The translations under genes and the position numbers were made by a program. A stretch of DNA of 19,693 bases from JANNRR01 sp031401675. Lineage in GTDB: Bacteria > Pseudomonadota > Alphaproteobacteria > Rhodobacterales > Rhodobacteraceae. The notes beneath the pieces were generated by a model. That model was not told where the DNA came from. It ran no database searches and saw nothing but the letters and a program-made list of their open reading frames with translations. The stretch's first letter is position 1. Each line of letters begins with the position of its first letter. Where the stretch lies: positions 1 to 19,693 of the forward strand of contig JANNRR010000157.1 of NCBI GenBank assembly GCA_031401675.1. Direction: 5' to 3'. Positions 12,185 to 19,690 of this stretch are shown piece after piece.

Positions 12185-12940
12185 CTACAGGCGGATCACC
12201 GAAACCAGTCTGCCATAATCCGCCTGCCCGGCATGCACCGAGCGGCGATAGGAATAGAATCGGGCCGGGTCGGCGTAGGTGCAGTGCCCGGTCCATTCGG
12301 CCCGGCCGATCCCGGCCCGGTGCAACCGATGCAGGCCAAAGGCGGGCAGGTTGAACAACAGCCTGTCGCCGATGCCTTGGGTGAAGAAGCCGGCGTTGGC
12401 GGCATCGTCGGCCGCGAACCGGGCCAGGAATTCCGGGCCGACCTCGTACGACTGGTGGCTGATCGTCGGGCCGATCACCGCATGGGTTGCGCTCCGGTTG
12501 GCACCAAGCGCCTCCATCGCGTCCAGCGTCGCCTCCAGCACGCCGTCGAGCGCGCCGCGCCAGCCGGCGTGCGCAGCCCCGATCACGCCGGCTGCGGCAT
12601 CGGCAAACAGCACCGGCTGGCAGTCGGCGGTCAGGATGGCAAGGCCAAGCCCCGCTGTGGCGGTGACCATGGCATCGGCGCGCAGCCGTTCAGACGGCGG
12701 CGACGACAATGCGACGACCGCTGTCGAATGCACCTGATTGAGCGAAATCAGATGATCCGGGGCCAGCCCCAGGGCTTCGGCGACCCGGGTGCGGTTGATC
12801 ACCACGATATCCGACTGATCCGACGAACCCGGCCCGCAGTTCAGGCCTGCGAATATCCCAGACGACGCGCCACCAAGCCGGGTGAAGAACCCGTGACGCA
12901 ACGGGGCCAGGCTGTCTGCGGTAATGAACTCCAAACTCAT
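12185..12940 (-). CDS. pgeF: Peptidoglycan editing factor PgeF (YfiH/laccase-domain protein)
   Basis: A 251-residue multicopper-polyphenol-oxidase-domain protein. E. coli YfiH (PgeF) removes a wrong L-Ser in place of L-Ala from peptidoglycan precursors; related proteins are zinc-dependent purine nucleoside enzymes. The metal and active-site residues are present: His71 in 'LNQVHSTAVV', Cys107 in 'LTADCQPVLF' and His124 in 'GAAHAGWRGAL'. It begins 'MSLEFITADSLAPLRHGFFTR' like the family. Its ATG (12940–12938) overlaps the stop of the methyltransferase gene as ATGA, which shows translational coupling. It is the last gene of the lgt operon. Confidence 0.92.
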   Translation of the reverse strand: MSLEFITADSLAPLRHGFFTRLGGASSGIFAGLNCGPGSSDQSDIVVINRTRVAEALGLAPDHLISLNQVHSTAVVALSSPPSERLRADAMVTATAGLGLAILTADCQPVLFADAAAGVIGAAHAGWRGALDGVLEATLDAMEALGANRSATHAVIGPTISHQSYEVGPEFLARFAADDAANAGFFTQGIGDRLLFNLPAFGLHRLHRAGIGRAEWTGHCTYADPARFYSYRRSVHAGQADYGRLVSVIRL

Positions 12941-14001
12941 GCGTCAAATCCGGGTGGTATTGGCGATCCTTCGGGATAGAGGGCCAATGCCTGAAACAGG
13001 TTTCCCATTTCTGCGGGGTGGGTCAAGCGCCGATGTGCAGCCACGTGGCTTTGCAGCGCCGGGCCGGACAGGCTTCGCGCCAACGTTTCGGCACGGGCGG
13101 TGATGCCGAGCCGTTCCAGCAGGATGCCCTGCGGCGTCATCGGGGACCGGGCGACGCCGCCGGCGGCCAGCGACAAGGCTTCGAAATCGACATGTGCTGT
13201 CAGGTCGGCCAGACCCGGTTCGGCCAGCGGATCGGTGGCGACGTGGTGGCGCAGGGCCTGCCAGGTGTCGCCACGCGACCGCCAGTTGCCGTAGTCGATG
13301 ATCAGTGCCGCGCCGCCATGCACTGCGATCCGGCTGGCGATTTCGTCGATGACCGGGGTGATGGCGGGGCAGACCTCGACGATCTGACCGGGGGCGGTAT
13401 CTTGCAGCCGGTGGCGAAGAAAGGCCGGGTTGGTCAGGTCAGACAGGCCAAGGGCAAGGCTGCCGCTAGCCAGCCCGATCAGATGCTCGCGCCAGCCTTC
13501 GGCGACGCGCCGGAATTGGCGGATCGGCAGGGCATCGAAAAACTCGTTGGCGATCAGGAACAGCGGCAGTTGCGGCAGGCTGGCGGGGCCATCATGCCAG
13601 ACAGCCGTCGTTGGCGACAGTGTGGTACGCTGTACTTCGCGCAGTTTGACCGATGCCTCGACCAGATGCAGCGACAGGGCGGCGTGAAAACCGGCAACCC
13701 CGCGTGTGGCGCGCAGGGCGTCGGCCAGCAGCGTGCCGCGACCGGGACCAAGCTCTGCCAGCACGATCCGGGGCGGGCTGCCCTGATCGAGCCACGACTG
13801 CGCCAGACACAGGCCGAGCAATTCGCCGAACATCTGGCTGATTTCCGGGGCGGTGGTAAAGTCGCCCTGTTCCCCGAACGGCGGTTGCGTGGTGTAGTAA
13901 CCGTGCGTCGGGTGCAACAGGCATTCGGCCATGTAGTCGGCCACCGTCATCGGCCCGCTGGCGGCGATGCGGCGGGCGATCAGGCTGGCCAGCGGCGTCA
14001 C
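12937..14001 (-). CDS. COG1565-family SAM-dependent methyltransferase (MidA/NDUFAF7-like)
   Basis: A 354-residue class I methyltransferase. It opens 'TPLASLIARRIAASGPMTVADYM', then 'ECLLHPTHGYYTTQPPFG' and 'GDFTTAPEISQMFGELLG'; the SAM-binding loop is 'LAELGPGRGTLLADALRA' (about 82–99). 'LIANEFFDALPIRQF' is also typical. The mitochondrial homologue NDUFAF7 methylates an arginine of complex I; the bacterial substrate is unknown. I choose the GTG at 14001 because it forms a GTGA overlap with the lgt stop and fits the usual N-terminus. An in-frame ATG at 14055 would overlap lgt by 58 bp. Its fixed place between lgt and pgeF is seen in related bacteria as I recall. Confidence 0.9.
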   Translation of the reverse strand: MTPLASLIARRIAASGPMTVADYMAECLLHPTHGYYTTQPPFGEQGDFTTAPEISQMFGELLGLCLAQSWLDQGSPPRIVLAELGPGRGTLLADALRATRGVAGFHAALSLHLVEASVKLREVQRTTLSPTTAVWHDGPASLPQLPLFLIANEFFDALPIRQFRRVAEGWREHLIGLASGSLALGLSDLTNPAFLRHRLQDTAPGQIVEVCPAITPVIDEIASRIAVHGGAALIIDYGNWRSRGDTWQALRHHVATDPLAEPGLADLTAHVDFEALSLAAGGVARSPMTPQGILLERLGITARAETLARSLSGPALQSHVAAHRRLTHPAEMGNLFQALALYPEGSPIPPGFDA

Positions 14002-14876
14002 TGCCGCCGGGCCGAGAGGATGAAGCCAAGCCCCAAGAGGATCATCGGCAAGCACAGCAGTTGCCCCATCGACAGGCCGAAAGCACCGATATGGATCACC
14101 AGCCCCAATGGATTGTCGGCGGTGATGAACTGGGCGTCGGCCTGACGGAAGTATTCGACGACAAAGCGCGACAGGCCGTAGCCGGCCAGAAACAGGCCGA
14201 ACATCCGCCCCGGCCGCAGCAGGGTGCCAAGCCGCAGTGCCATCATCAGCGCGGCAAACAGCAGCAGCCCCTCCAGCCCGGCCTCGTATAGTTGCGACGG
14301 GTGCCGGGCGCAGACCCCGACAATACCGGGGCAGGTCTGTGCCGCGTCACCGGGAAAGGCGACGCCCCAAGGCAGGGTTGTCGGGCGGCCCCACAGTTCG
14401 GCATTGATGAAATTGGCGACGCGGCCCAGCATCAGGCCCGGCGGTGTGGCCAGCGCCAGAGCATCGGCGGCAGACAGGAGCGGGATCGCCTGGCGGCGGC
14501 AGAACCAGACCACGGCGAACGTAACGCCAAGAAGCCCGCCGTGAAACGCCATGCCGCCCTCCCAAACCCGCAGAATGCGGGCCGGGTCTGTCAGGTAGGC
14601 ATCCGGTTGGTAGAACAGCACAAATCCAAGCCGGCCACCCAGAATCACGCCGGCGATCACCCAGGTCAGCAGGTTTTCGACCTGCTCCGCCGTCATCGGC
14701 GCGCGTGCGGCGGGCCAGAGCCCGGGCCTGCGGATCAGGGCGACCACGATCCGCCAGCCGATCAGCAGCCCCGCGATATAGGCCAGCGCATACCATCGCA
14801 GCGACAACTCCAGCCCGAACAGGTGCAGGGTGAATATCTCGGGCGAGATATCGGGAAAGGCCAGGTAGATCTGCAC
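13998..14876 (-). CDS. lgt: Prolipoprotein diacylglyceryl transferase
   Basis: Lgt transfers diacylglycerol from phosphatidylglycerol to the lipobox Cys of prolipoproteins in the inner membrane. The protein is 292 residues with about seven hydrophobic helices. 'FPDISPEIFTL' and 'LRWYALAYIAGLLIGWRI' open it. The essential 'AFHGGLLG' (His112) and the Lgt signature 'GRVANFINAELWGRP' (151–165) are intact, followed by 'RHPSQLYEAGLEGL' and 'GYGLSRFVVEYFR'. The start is a GTG at 14876 with GGAGG 4 nt upstream, a short spacing; no better in-frame start fits the family length. First gene of an lgt–methyltransferase–pgeF operon. Confidence 0.95.
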   Translation of the reverse strand: MQIYLAFPDISPEIFTLHLFGLELSLRWYALAYIAGLLIGWRIVVALIRRPGLWPAARAPMTAEQVENLLTWVIAGVILGGRLGFVLFYQPDAYLTDPARILRVWEGGMAFHGGLLGVTFAVVWFCRRQAIPLLSAADALALATPPGLMLGRVANFINAELWGRPTTLPWGVAFPGDAAQTCPGIVGVCARHPSQLYEAGLEGLLLFAALMMALRLGTLLRPGRMFGLFLAGYGLSRFVVEYFRQADAQFITADNPLGLVIHIGAFGLSMGQLLCLPMILLGLGFILSARRQ

Positions 14877-14901
14877 GCAACCTCCGCTGTCCGTCGGGTT
14901 G

Positions 14902-14967
14902 CTGTCTGTGTGGACAGAGGGCTGCGGCGAAGTCAACCTTGCGATTGCCGCGCCCGCGCCCCATATG
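14902..14967. promoter_or_regulatory. Back-to-back promoter region of lgt and ubiK
   Basis: For ubiK (+): TTGCGA (14939–14944), a 17-bp spacer and CATATG (14962–14967), with a leader of about 18 nt. For lgt (-): a good -35, TTGACT (14936–14931), but no good -10 at the right distance. The two -35 boxes are 2 bp apart. A CTGTC/GACAG hairpin (14902–14917) lies where the lgt -10 to +1 would be. Confidence 0.4.
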
Positions 14968-14991
14968 TGAGTGGAACCGACGGAGCGTGCC

Positions 14992-15246
14992 ATGCAGTCC
15001 CGCAACAAGATCCTTGACGACATTTCGCAACTGATGACCAACGCCATGGGTGTGGCCCAAGGTGCCCGGACCGAGGCCGAAACCGCGTTCAAGGGCTGGA
15101 TCGACCGCTGGCTGGCCGACCGCGATTTCGTGACCCGCGAAGAATTTGACGCAGTCCGGGCCATGGCCCAGAAGGCCCGCGAAGAGAATGCGGCGCTGCT
15201 GGCCCGGCTAGAGGCGCTGGAGGCGGCGCACAAGGCCAAGACCTGA
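14992..15246 (+). CDS. ubiK: UbiK/YqiC-type accessory factor (BMFP domain)
   Basis: An 84-residue helical protein: 'RNKILDDISQLMTNAMGVAQGARTE' forms an amphipathic N-terminal part, 'WLADRDFVTREEFDAVRAMAQKA' the hinge, and 'ENAALLARLEALEAAH' a C-terminal coiled coil. This is the BMFP/YqiC pattern (PF04380); members trimerise and bind membranes, and E. coli UbiK assists the aerobic ubiquinone-synthesis complex with UbiJ. The ATG at 14992 has GGAG 7 nt upstream; a GTG at 14971 would add seven residues. It is divergent from lgt. The symbol follows the family, and function in this organism is inferred. Confidence 0.85.
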   Translation: MQSRNKILDDISQLMTNAMGVAQGARTEAETAFKGWIDRWLADRDFVTREEFDAVRAMAQKAREENAALLARLEALEAAHKAKT

Positions 15247-15269
15247 CAGGCTTTTCCCGCTGACGGCCA

Positions 15270-15298
15270 TTGAATGCCTGACCCTTGCGCGGCATAGA
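15270..15298 (+). promoter_or_regulatory. Candidate promoter before the mini-ORF and MFS gene
   Basis: TTGAAT (15270–15275), a 17-bp spacer and CATAGA (15293–15298). The predicted transcript start falls at about 15304–15306, on the ATG of the mini-ORF, which would then be read from a leaderless mRNA. Confidence 0.4.
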
Positions 15299-15305
15299 GG
15301 GCGGC

Positions 15306-15371
15306 ATGAACCCGCCGCAAATCGATCCGGCTGACGGTCGCACGCCCCCGGCCAGTCCGGGCAAGTCCTGA
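15306..15371 (+). CDS. Possible 21-residue leader ORF upstream of the MFS gene
   Basis: ATG at 15306 to TGA at 15369–15371 encodes MNPPQIDPADGRTPPASPGKS, a Pro-rich peptide. Its stop overlaps the MFS start by one base (TGATG). It follows directly after a promoter candidate, while the MFS gene has only a weak SD of its own, so reading of the small frame could drive reinitiation at the transporter. Purine-rich GAGGG at 15297–15301 could be an SD if the transcript starts further upstream. It may also be only untranslated leader; nothing in the peptide is recognisable. Confidence 0.35.
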   Translation: MNPPQIDPADGRTPPASPGKS

Positions 15372-16531
15372 TGATCCTTCAGCGTTTGTCGCCCGAGCAC
15401 CGGATCGGGCTGTTCTACTTTACCCAGTTCCTCAGCGGTGGCGCGGCGGTGGCCTATGCCGGCAGCTGGTTTGCGGCGCGCGGGTTCAGCGCCGAGCAGA
15501 TCGGGCTGCTGAATGCGCTGCCGATCATGGTGCTGTTGCTGATCAACCTCTTCGTCGGGCGTCTGGCCGACAGGGCCCGCGACTGGCGGCAGGCGATCAT
15601 CGCCGGATCGGTCGCCTCGGCCATCTTTCCGGCCGGGTTGTTCCTAACCGGCGGATACGGGGGAATTCTGCTGGTCTGGACCCTGACGGTGGTGGCGCAG
15701 GCCGCCGTTTCGCCGGTGGTGGATGCGGCGACGATGCGTGTGGCGCTGCGGCGGGGCAGCGATTTCGGGTCGCTGCGGGCCTGGGGTACTGTCGGCTACA
15801 TGATCGCCCTGCTGGTCACCGGTTATCTGGTGGTCTGGGGCGGGGCAGGGGTGTTCCTGCCGCTGTTTGTCGGCTTGTCGCTGCTGCGCGGACTGGCGGC
15901 ATTCGCTTTGCCGAATTTCCGCGCCGAAACCGAAGCGGCCCCGCAGGCGGTCCGGGCAAGGCGGCTGTTGCAAGTGATGCGGCCATGGTTTCTGTTGCCG
16001 CTGCTTGGCTGGTCGATGGTCTATGCCACGCTGCTGATCCTGAACGTGTTTCAGGGACTGCAACTGGAACAGCAGGGCGTTCCGGCCAACCGGATCGGTA
16101 TTCTGATCGCTTTGGCAGCCCTGTCCGAAACCGTGGTGTTCTTTGGCTTCAAACGCTTTGCCGCCCGCTATTCCGCGCGGCACCTGATGCTGATATCCGC
16201 CACTGTCGCGGTGCTGCGGTGGCTGGTGATGGCGACCGGCCCGGATGTCGGCGTTCTGGTCGCGCTGCAACTGACGCACGGGATCATATTTACCGCCGGC
16301 TTCATGGGCTGCATGGCGTTCATCGCCAACTGGACGTCGGAAGATATCGCGGCCGAGGCGCAGAGCTTTTTCGTGATCCTGCAGCAGGCAACGGCGATCC
16401 TGGCAATTCTGGGCTTTGGCTGGCTGACGGCGCGGCACGGCGCGACCGCCTATCTTGGCTCGGCGGTCTTTGCCGCACTTGGCGGTGTGCTGGTGCTGAT
16501 TTCGCTGCGAATCCGGCAACCGCACCCCTGA
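15371..16531 (+). CDS. MFS transporter (MFS_1_like/HcaT-LacY type)
   Basis: A 386-residue inner-membrane carrier with about 12 hydrophobic helices. The N-terminus 'FYFTQFLSGGAAVAYAGSWF' followed by 'AEQIGLLNALPIMVLLLINL' and the cytoplasmic 'GRLADRARDWRQ' (the family's G-x-x-x-D-R motif) match PF12832-type permeases related to HcaT and LacY. 'SLRAWGTVGYMIALLV' is the conserved helix-4 region. The substrate is unknown. The ATG at 15371 overlaps the stop of a 21-codon ORF. It is separated by about 120 bp from ubiK and probably has its own promoter. Confidence 0.88.
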   Translation: MILQRLSPEHRIGLFYFTQFLSGGAAVAYAGSWFAARGFSAEQIGLLNALPIMVLLLINLFVGRLADRARDWRQAIIAGSVASAIFPAGLFLTGGYGGILLVWTLTVVAQAAVSPVVDAATMRVALRRGSDFGSLRAWGTVGYMIALLVTGYLVVWGGAGVFLPLFVGLSLLRGLAAFALPNFRAETEAAPQAVRARRLLQVMRPWFLLPLLGWSMVYATLLILNVFQGLQLEQQGVPANRIGILIALAALSETVVFFGFKRFAARYSARHLMLISATVAVLRWLVMATGPDVGVLVALQLTHGIIFTAGFMGCMAFIANWTSEDIAAEAQSFFVILQQATAILAILGFGWLTARHGATAYLGSAVFAALGGVLVLISLRIRQPHP

Positions 16532-16533
16532 TC

Positions 16534-16546
16534 GCGGACCATCCGC
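16534..16546 (+). terminator. Short hairpin after the MFS gene
   Basis: GCGGA-CCA-TCCGC, a perfect 5-bp stem starting 2 bp after the stop. It has no T-tract, so termination here is a weak guess. Confidence 0.25.
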
Positions 16547-16693
16547 AACGGCTTTGATCGGCAACAGGGCAACGCCGGACTTGTCCACAGAACTTTCACA
16601 AAAATACTCCTTTACAGGCTTTCCCTTTCGGCACACCATATTTAGTAAGGCCGGTGTCGGGCAAACGCCGTTCCTTGTCGGACACCCAGCTGA

Positions 16694-16724
16694 TTGTGGG
16701 TCTTGATCCACGACAGGCTATAAC
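16694..16724 (+). promoter_or_regulatory. Possible promoter of the ybjN–proC operon
   Basis: TATAAC (16719–16724) is a good -10; the best -35 is TTGTGG (16694–16699) with a long 19-bp spacer. An imperfect TGGGTC/GATCCA dyad (about 16697–16710) sits between them. Further upstream, GGTGTC/GACACC (16653–16658 and 16681–16686) frame a loop. The leader would be only about 10 nt. Confidence 0.35.
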
Positions 16725-16739
16725 AAAAGAGGCCGGGCA

Positions 16740-17240
16740 ATGTCGCTTTCCGAAGCTTACAACACCGATGACCTGCATCCGATCGATATCGTCGAGACGC
16801 TGGCCGAGCACCATGCGTGGGACTTTGACCGCGTCACCGATGATCAGATCGCGATGGCGGTCGAGGGGCAGTGGCGGACCTATTCGATCACGCTGGCCTG
16901 GTCGGGTTTCGACGAGACCCTGCGGCTGATCTGCACGTTCGAGATGGAGCCGCCTGCCGACAAGATGGCACAGTTGTACGAATGCCTGAACGGGGCGAAC
17001 GACCAGTGCTGGGCCGGGGCCTTCACCTATTGGCCGGAACAGCGGCTGATGGTCTATCGCTACGGGCTGGTGCTGACCGGCGGACAGATGGCCGGGCCGG
17101 AACAGATCGACAAACTGATCGGGCTGGCGGTCACCAATTGCGAGAGGTTCTACCCGGCGTTCCAGCTGGTGGCCTGGGCCGACCGCACGCCCGCCGACGC
17201 GCTGAAGGTCGCCATTGCAGAGGCCTACGGCCGCGCCTAG
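16740..17240 (+). CDS. YbjN-domain protein
   Basis: A 166-residue soluble protein. 'HPIDIVETLAEHHAWDFDRVTDDQIAMAVEGQW' followed by 'RLICTFEMEPP', 'LYECLNGANDQCWAGAFTYW' and 'MVYRYGLVLTGG' fits the YbjN family (PF10722), a chaperone-like tetratricopeptide-free fold related to type III secretion chaperones. E. coli YbjN affects motility and stress when overexpressed; the alphaproteobacterial role is unknown. The ATG at 16740 has GAGG 7 nt upstream. It is the first gene of a compact operon with proC (36-bp gap). Confidence 0.85.
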   Translation: MSLSEAYNTDDLHPIDIVETLAEHHAWDFDRVTDDQIAMAVEGQWRTYSITLAWSGFDETLRLICTFEMEPPADKMAQLYECLNGANDQCWAGAFTYWPEQRLMVYRYGLVLTGGQMAGPEQIDKLIGLAVTNCERFYPAFQLVAWADRTPADALKVAIAEAYGRA

Positions 17241-17276
17241 GCTTGGCCCCGGAAACCGGCGGTCTGGGGGAATTTC

Positions 17277-18089
17277 ATGACGATGGACGATGTCCGCAGC
17301 CGGGGGCTTGTGCTCTTGGGCTGCGGCAAGATGGGGTCTGCGCTGTTGACCGGCTGGCTGGCGCAAGGCGTGCCGGCCGGGTCGGTCTGGGTGCTTGAAC
17401 CGCAGCCATCCGACTGGCTGCGGGCATTGGGGGTGCATCTGAATGATGGACTGCCCCCGGCCCCGGCGGTCTGTCTGGTGGCAGTCAAGCCGCAGATGAT
17501 GGGGGCGGCCCTGCCGTCGATTGCGGCGTTGGGCAATGGCGGGACGCTGTTCCTGTCGATCGCGGCAGGCACCAAGATCGCCACGTTCGAGGCGGTTCTG
17601 GGTGCTCAGACCCCGATTGTGCGGGCAATGCCCAACACGCCGGCCGCAGTCGGGCGCGGGATCACGGCGCTGGTCGGCAACAGCTTTGCCGGGGCCGGGG
17701 GGCTGGCGCTGGCGAAGGACCTGATGTCGGCGGTCGGGCAGGTGGTGCATCTGGACCATGAAGCGCAGATGGACGCGGTCACCGCCGTGTCCGGGTCCGG
17801 CCCGGCTTACGTGTTTCACCTGATCGAGGCGCTGGCGGCAGCCGGCGAGGCAGAAGGGCTTTCCCCGGCGCTGGCGATGCAACTGGCGCGGACGACAGTG
17901 ACCGGGGCCGGAGAACTGGCACATCGGGCAACCGAGACGGCGGCGCAGTTGCGCGTCAACGTCACCTCGCCGGGCGGGACGACGGCGGCGGCGCTGGCGG
18001 TGCTGATGCAGCCGGAAAACGGCTTTGCCGCGCTGCTCTGCCGGGCGGTCAAGGCGGCGGCCGACCGCGGGCGGGAGCTGGGCAAGTGA
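17277..18089 (+). CDS. proC: Pyrroline-5-carboxylate reductase
   Basis: ProC reduces pyrroline-5-carboxylate to proline with NAD(P)H, the last step of proline synthesis, in the cytoplasm. It is 270 residues, the usual length. The Rossmann motif is 'LVLLGCGKMGSALLTGW' (11–27); 'VAVKPQMM' and 'IVRAMPNTPAAVGRG' follow. The family signature region is 'DAVTAVSGSGPAYVFHLIEA', ending in 'VTSPGGTTAAAL', all intact. A GGGGGAATTTC stretch precedes the ATG at 17277. Its stop overlaps the csaA GTG start as GTGA. Confidence 0.96.
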   Translation: MTMDDVRSRGLVLLGCGKMGSALLTGWLAQGVPAGSVWVLEPQPSDWLRALGVHLNDGLPPAPAVCLVAVKPQMMGAALPSIAALGNGGTLFLSIAAGTKIATFEAVLGAQTPIVRAMPNTPAAVGRGITALVGNSFAGAGGLALAKDLMSAVGQVVHLDHEAQMDAVTAVSGSGPAYVFHLIEALAAAGEAEGLSPALAMQLARTTVTGAGELAHRATETAAQLRVNVTSPGGTTAAALAVLMQPENGFAALLCRAVKAAADRGRELGK

Positions 18090-18418
18090 TCAGCTTTGAC
18101 GATTTTCTGAAAGTGGATATCCGCGTCGGGCAGGTGATACGCGCCGAACCCTTTCCCGAGGCGCGGAAACCGGCGATCAAGCTTTGGGTCGATTTCGGGC
18201 CGGAGATCGGCGAAAGGAAATGCTCTGCCCAGATCACCCGACACTATACGCCGGACAGCGTTTTGGGGCGGCGCGTGGTGGCGGTGGTGAATTTTCCACC
18301 GCGCCAGATCGGCAAGGTGCTGTCCGAAGTGCTGGTACTGGGCGTACCCGACGGCGACGGCGAAGTGGTGTTGCTGGTGCCCGATCTTGCGGTGCCGCTT
18401 GGCGGGAGGATGTTTTGA
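18086..18418 (+). CDS. CsaA-like tRNA-binding domain protein
   Basis: A 110-residue free-standing tRNA-binding OB-fold (as in the EMAPII/Arc1p/MetRS C-terminal domain). 'FLKVDIRVGQVIRAEPFPEARKPAIKLWVDFG' is the diagnostic start, followed by 'KCSAQITRHY', 'VVAVVNFPPRQIGK' and 'SEVLVLGVPD'. B. subtilis CsaA binds tRNA and has chaperone activity in secretion; the role here is inferred. The start is a GTG at 18086 in a GTGA overlap with proC, and its end overlaps the dehydrogenase start (TTGA), so the three genes are translationally coupled. Confidence 0.92.
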   Translation: MISFDDFLKVDIRVGQVIRAEPFPEARKPAIKLWVDFGPEIGERKCSAQITRHYTPDSVLGRRVVAVVNFPPRQIGKVLSEVLVLGVPDGDGEVVLLVPDLAVPLGGRMF

Positions 18419-19368
18419 AGCTGTTCATTTCCCGCCCGCTGCCCGACAGGGTGCAGGCGGCGGCGCGGGCACGGTTTGACGTGACGGTGCGGGCGGAAAC
18501 GCTGCCGATGCGCCGGGACGAGATCATCGGCAGCCTGACCGATTATGACCTGGTGCTGCCGACCCTGCGCGACCTCTATTCCGCCGAGGTCTTTGCCGCC
18601 GTGCCGCGACCGCGCGCCCGGATGCTGGGCAATTTCGGGGTCGGCTACAACCATATCGACGTGGCGGCGGCGACCGCGGCAGGGATCGTGGTCAGCAACA
18701 CCCCCGGTGCGGTGACCGATGCCACCGCCGATATCGCCCTGATGCTGATCCTGATGACGGCGCGGCGGGCTGGCGAAGGCGAGCGACTGGTGCGCGCCGG
18801 CAAGTGGGAAGGTTGGCACCCGACACAGATGCTGGGGCTGCATGTCAGCGGCAAGACCATCGGCATCGTCGGCATGGGGCGGATCGGACGGGCGATTGCC
18901 TGGCGCTGTCACCACGGTCTTGGCATGGCGGTGAGGTTCTGCAACCGCTCGCCCTTGTCAGAACCGGGGGTGCCTGCCGAACAGGTGGCCAGCCTGACCG
19001 GGCTGGCCGGGCAGGTCGACGTGCTGGTGGCGGCGGTGTCCGGTGGCCCGGCGACCCGTCACCTTATCGGCGCCGAGGTATTTGCCGCGATGCAGCCGCA
19101 CGCGATCTTCGTCAACATCTCGCGCGGCGATGTAGTGGACGAGGCAGCGCTGATCGCGGCACTGGAGGCGGGCCGGATCGCCGGCGCAGGGCTGGACGTC
19201 TATGAACAGGAGCCGCTGGTGCCCGACCGGCTGCGCGCGCTGGAAAACGTGGTCCTGTTGCCGCATCTTGGCACCGCCGCGCTGGAAGTGCGCGAGGCGA
19301 TGGGGCTGATGGCGGTGGACAATCTGGTGGCCTTTGCCGAAGGCCGCGAGCCGCCGAACCGGGTGTGA
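18415..19368 (+). CDS. D-2-hydroxyacid dehydrogenase (glyoxylate/hydroxypyruvate reductase type)
   Basis: A 317-residue NAD(P)-dependent dehydrogenase. 'MLGNFGVGYNHIDVAAATAAGI' (70–91) and 'NTPGAVTDATADIALMLIL' mark the substrate domain. The nucleotide-binding motif is 'IGIVGMGRIGRAIA' (149–162). Catalytic residues are Arg237 in 'NISRGDVVDE', the Glu of 'DVYEQEP' (264/266) and His284 in 'LLPHLGTA'. The pattern is closest to glyoxylate/hydroxypyruvate reductases. I propose a TTG start at 18415, overlapping the csaA stop, because GGGAGG stands about 6 nt upstream and the protein then begins MKLFISRPLP, as in the family. The frame is open further upstream but only as antisense-like csaA sequence. 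Confidence 0.92.
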   Translation: MKLFISRPLPDRVQAAARARFDVTVRAETLPMRRDEIIGSLTDYDLVLPTLRDLYSAEVFAAVPRPRARMLGNFGVGYNHIDVAAATAAGIVVSNTPGAVTDATADIALMLILMTARRAGEGERLVRAGKWEGWHPTQMLGLHVSGKTIGIVGMGRIGRAIAWRCHHGLGMAVRFCNRSPLSEPGVPAEQVASLTGLAGQVDVLVAAVSGGPATRHLIGAEVFAAMQPHAIFVNISRGDVVDEAALIAALEAGRIAGAGLDVYEQEPLVPDRLRALENVVLLPHLGTAALEVREAMGLMAVDNLVAFAEGREPPNRV

Positions 19369-19377
19369 GATCGAGGT

Positions 19378-19391
19378 GTCCAGATCTGGAC
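19378..19391. repeat. Perfect 14-bp palindrome after the dehydrogenase
   Basis: GTCCAGATCTGGAC equals its own reverse complement. It starts 9 bp after the stop codon. It could be a protein-binding site or, less likely, a weak terminator (5-bp stem, 4-nt loop, no T-tract). Confidence 0.5.
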
Positions 19392-19536
19392 GCTTAGATA
19401 AGGCATTGATATTGAAAGACATCGCGAATTTCTTTCACGAGTTGTTTACCATTTGACACCCTGTCGGGGAAGGGGAATCGACGTTCAGCTGCCAAGGACA
19501 GCACCCCTGTCTGGCCTTGTAGAGGCGCGCCGATCA

Positions 19537-19560
19537 GGCAGCCTGCCAGTGGCAGGATGC
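19537..19560. repeat. Hairpin GGCA-CCTGCC/GGCAGG-TGCC
   Basis: A ten-pair stem with one internal G/A mismatch and a 3-nt loop (AGT). It uses the same CCTGCC/GGCAGG core as the hairpin at 19663–19690. Confidence 0.45.
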
Positions 19561-19662
19561 CCGGCCCGTTGGCTGGAGGCGCGAGCCGAAGGCCAATGGA
19601 CGCGGGGCTGGGTGCAGAGATCGGGCAAATCCGGCGGTGCCTGACTGGGCGGGCGCACTCCA

Positions 19663-19690
19663 CGCGCCTGCCGAGGGGCAGGCAGGCGCG
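19663..19690. repeat. Perfect 10-bp hairpin at the right edge
   Basis: CGCGCCTGCC and GGCAGGCGCG enclose an 8-nt loop (GAGGGGCA). It is very stable and could be a terminator for a gene beyond the edge or part of a structured RNA. The window ends 3 bp later. Confidence 0.5.

Noticed and set aside
12040..12354. Plus-strand frame (MAKRRNTRG...) in the gap before pgeF
   Set aside because: No SD, most of it is antisense to pgeF, and the product is Arg/Gly/Pro-rich, as expected for a shadow frame in GC-rich DNA.
16580..16588. TTGTCCACA resembling a DnaA box
   Set aside because: One mismatch, a single copy and no other origin features or origin genes nearby.
18958..19422. Minus-strand frame starting MSFNINALSKRPDLD
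   Set aside because: After about 15 residues it runs antisense through the dehydrogenase; no SD was confirmed and the product is unlike any family.
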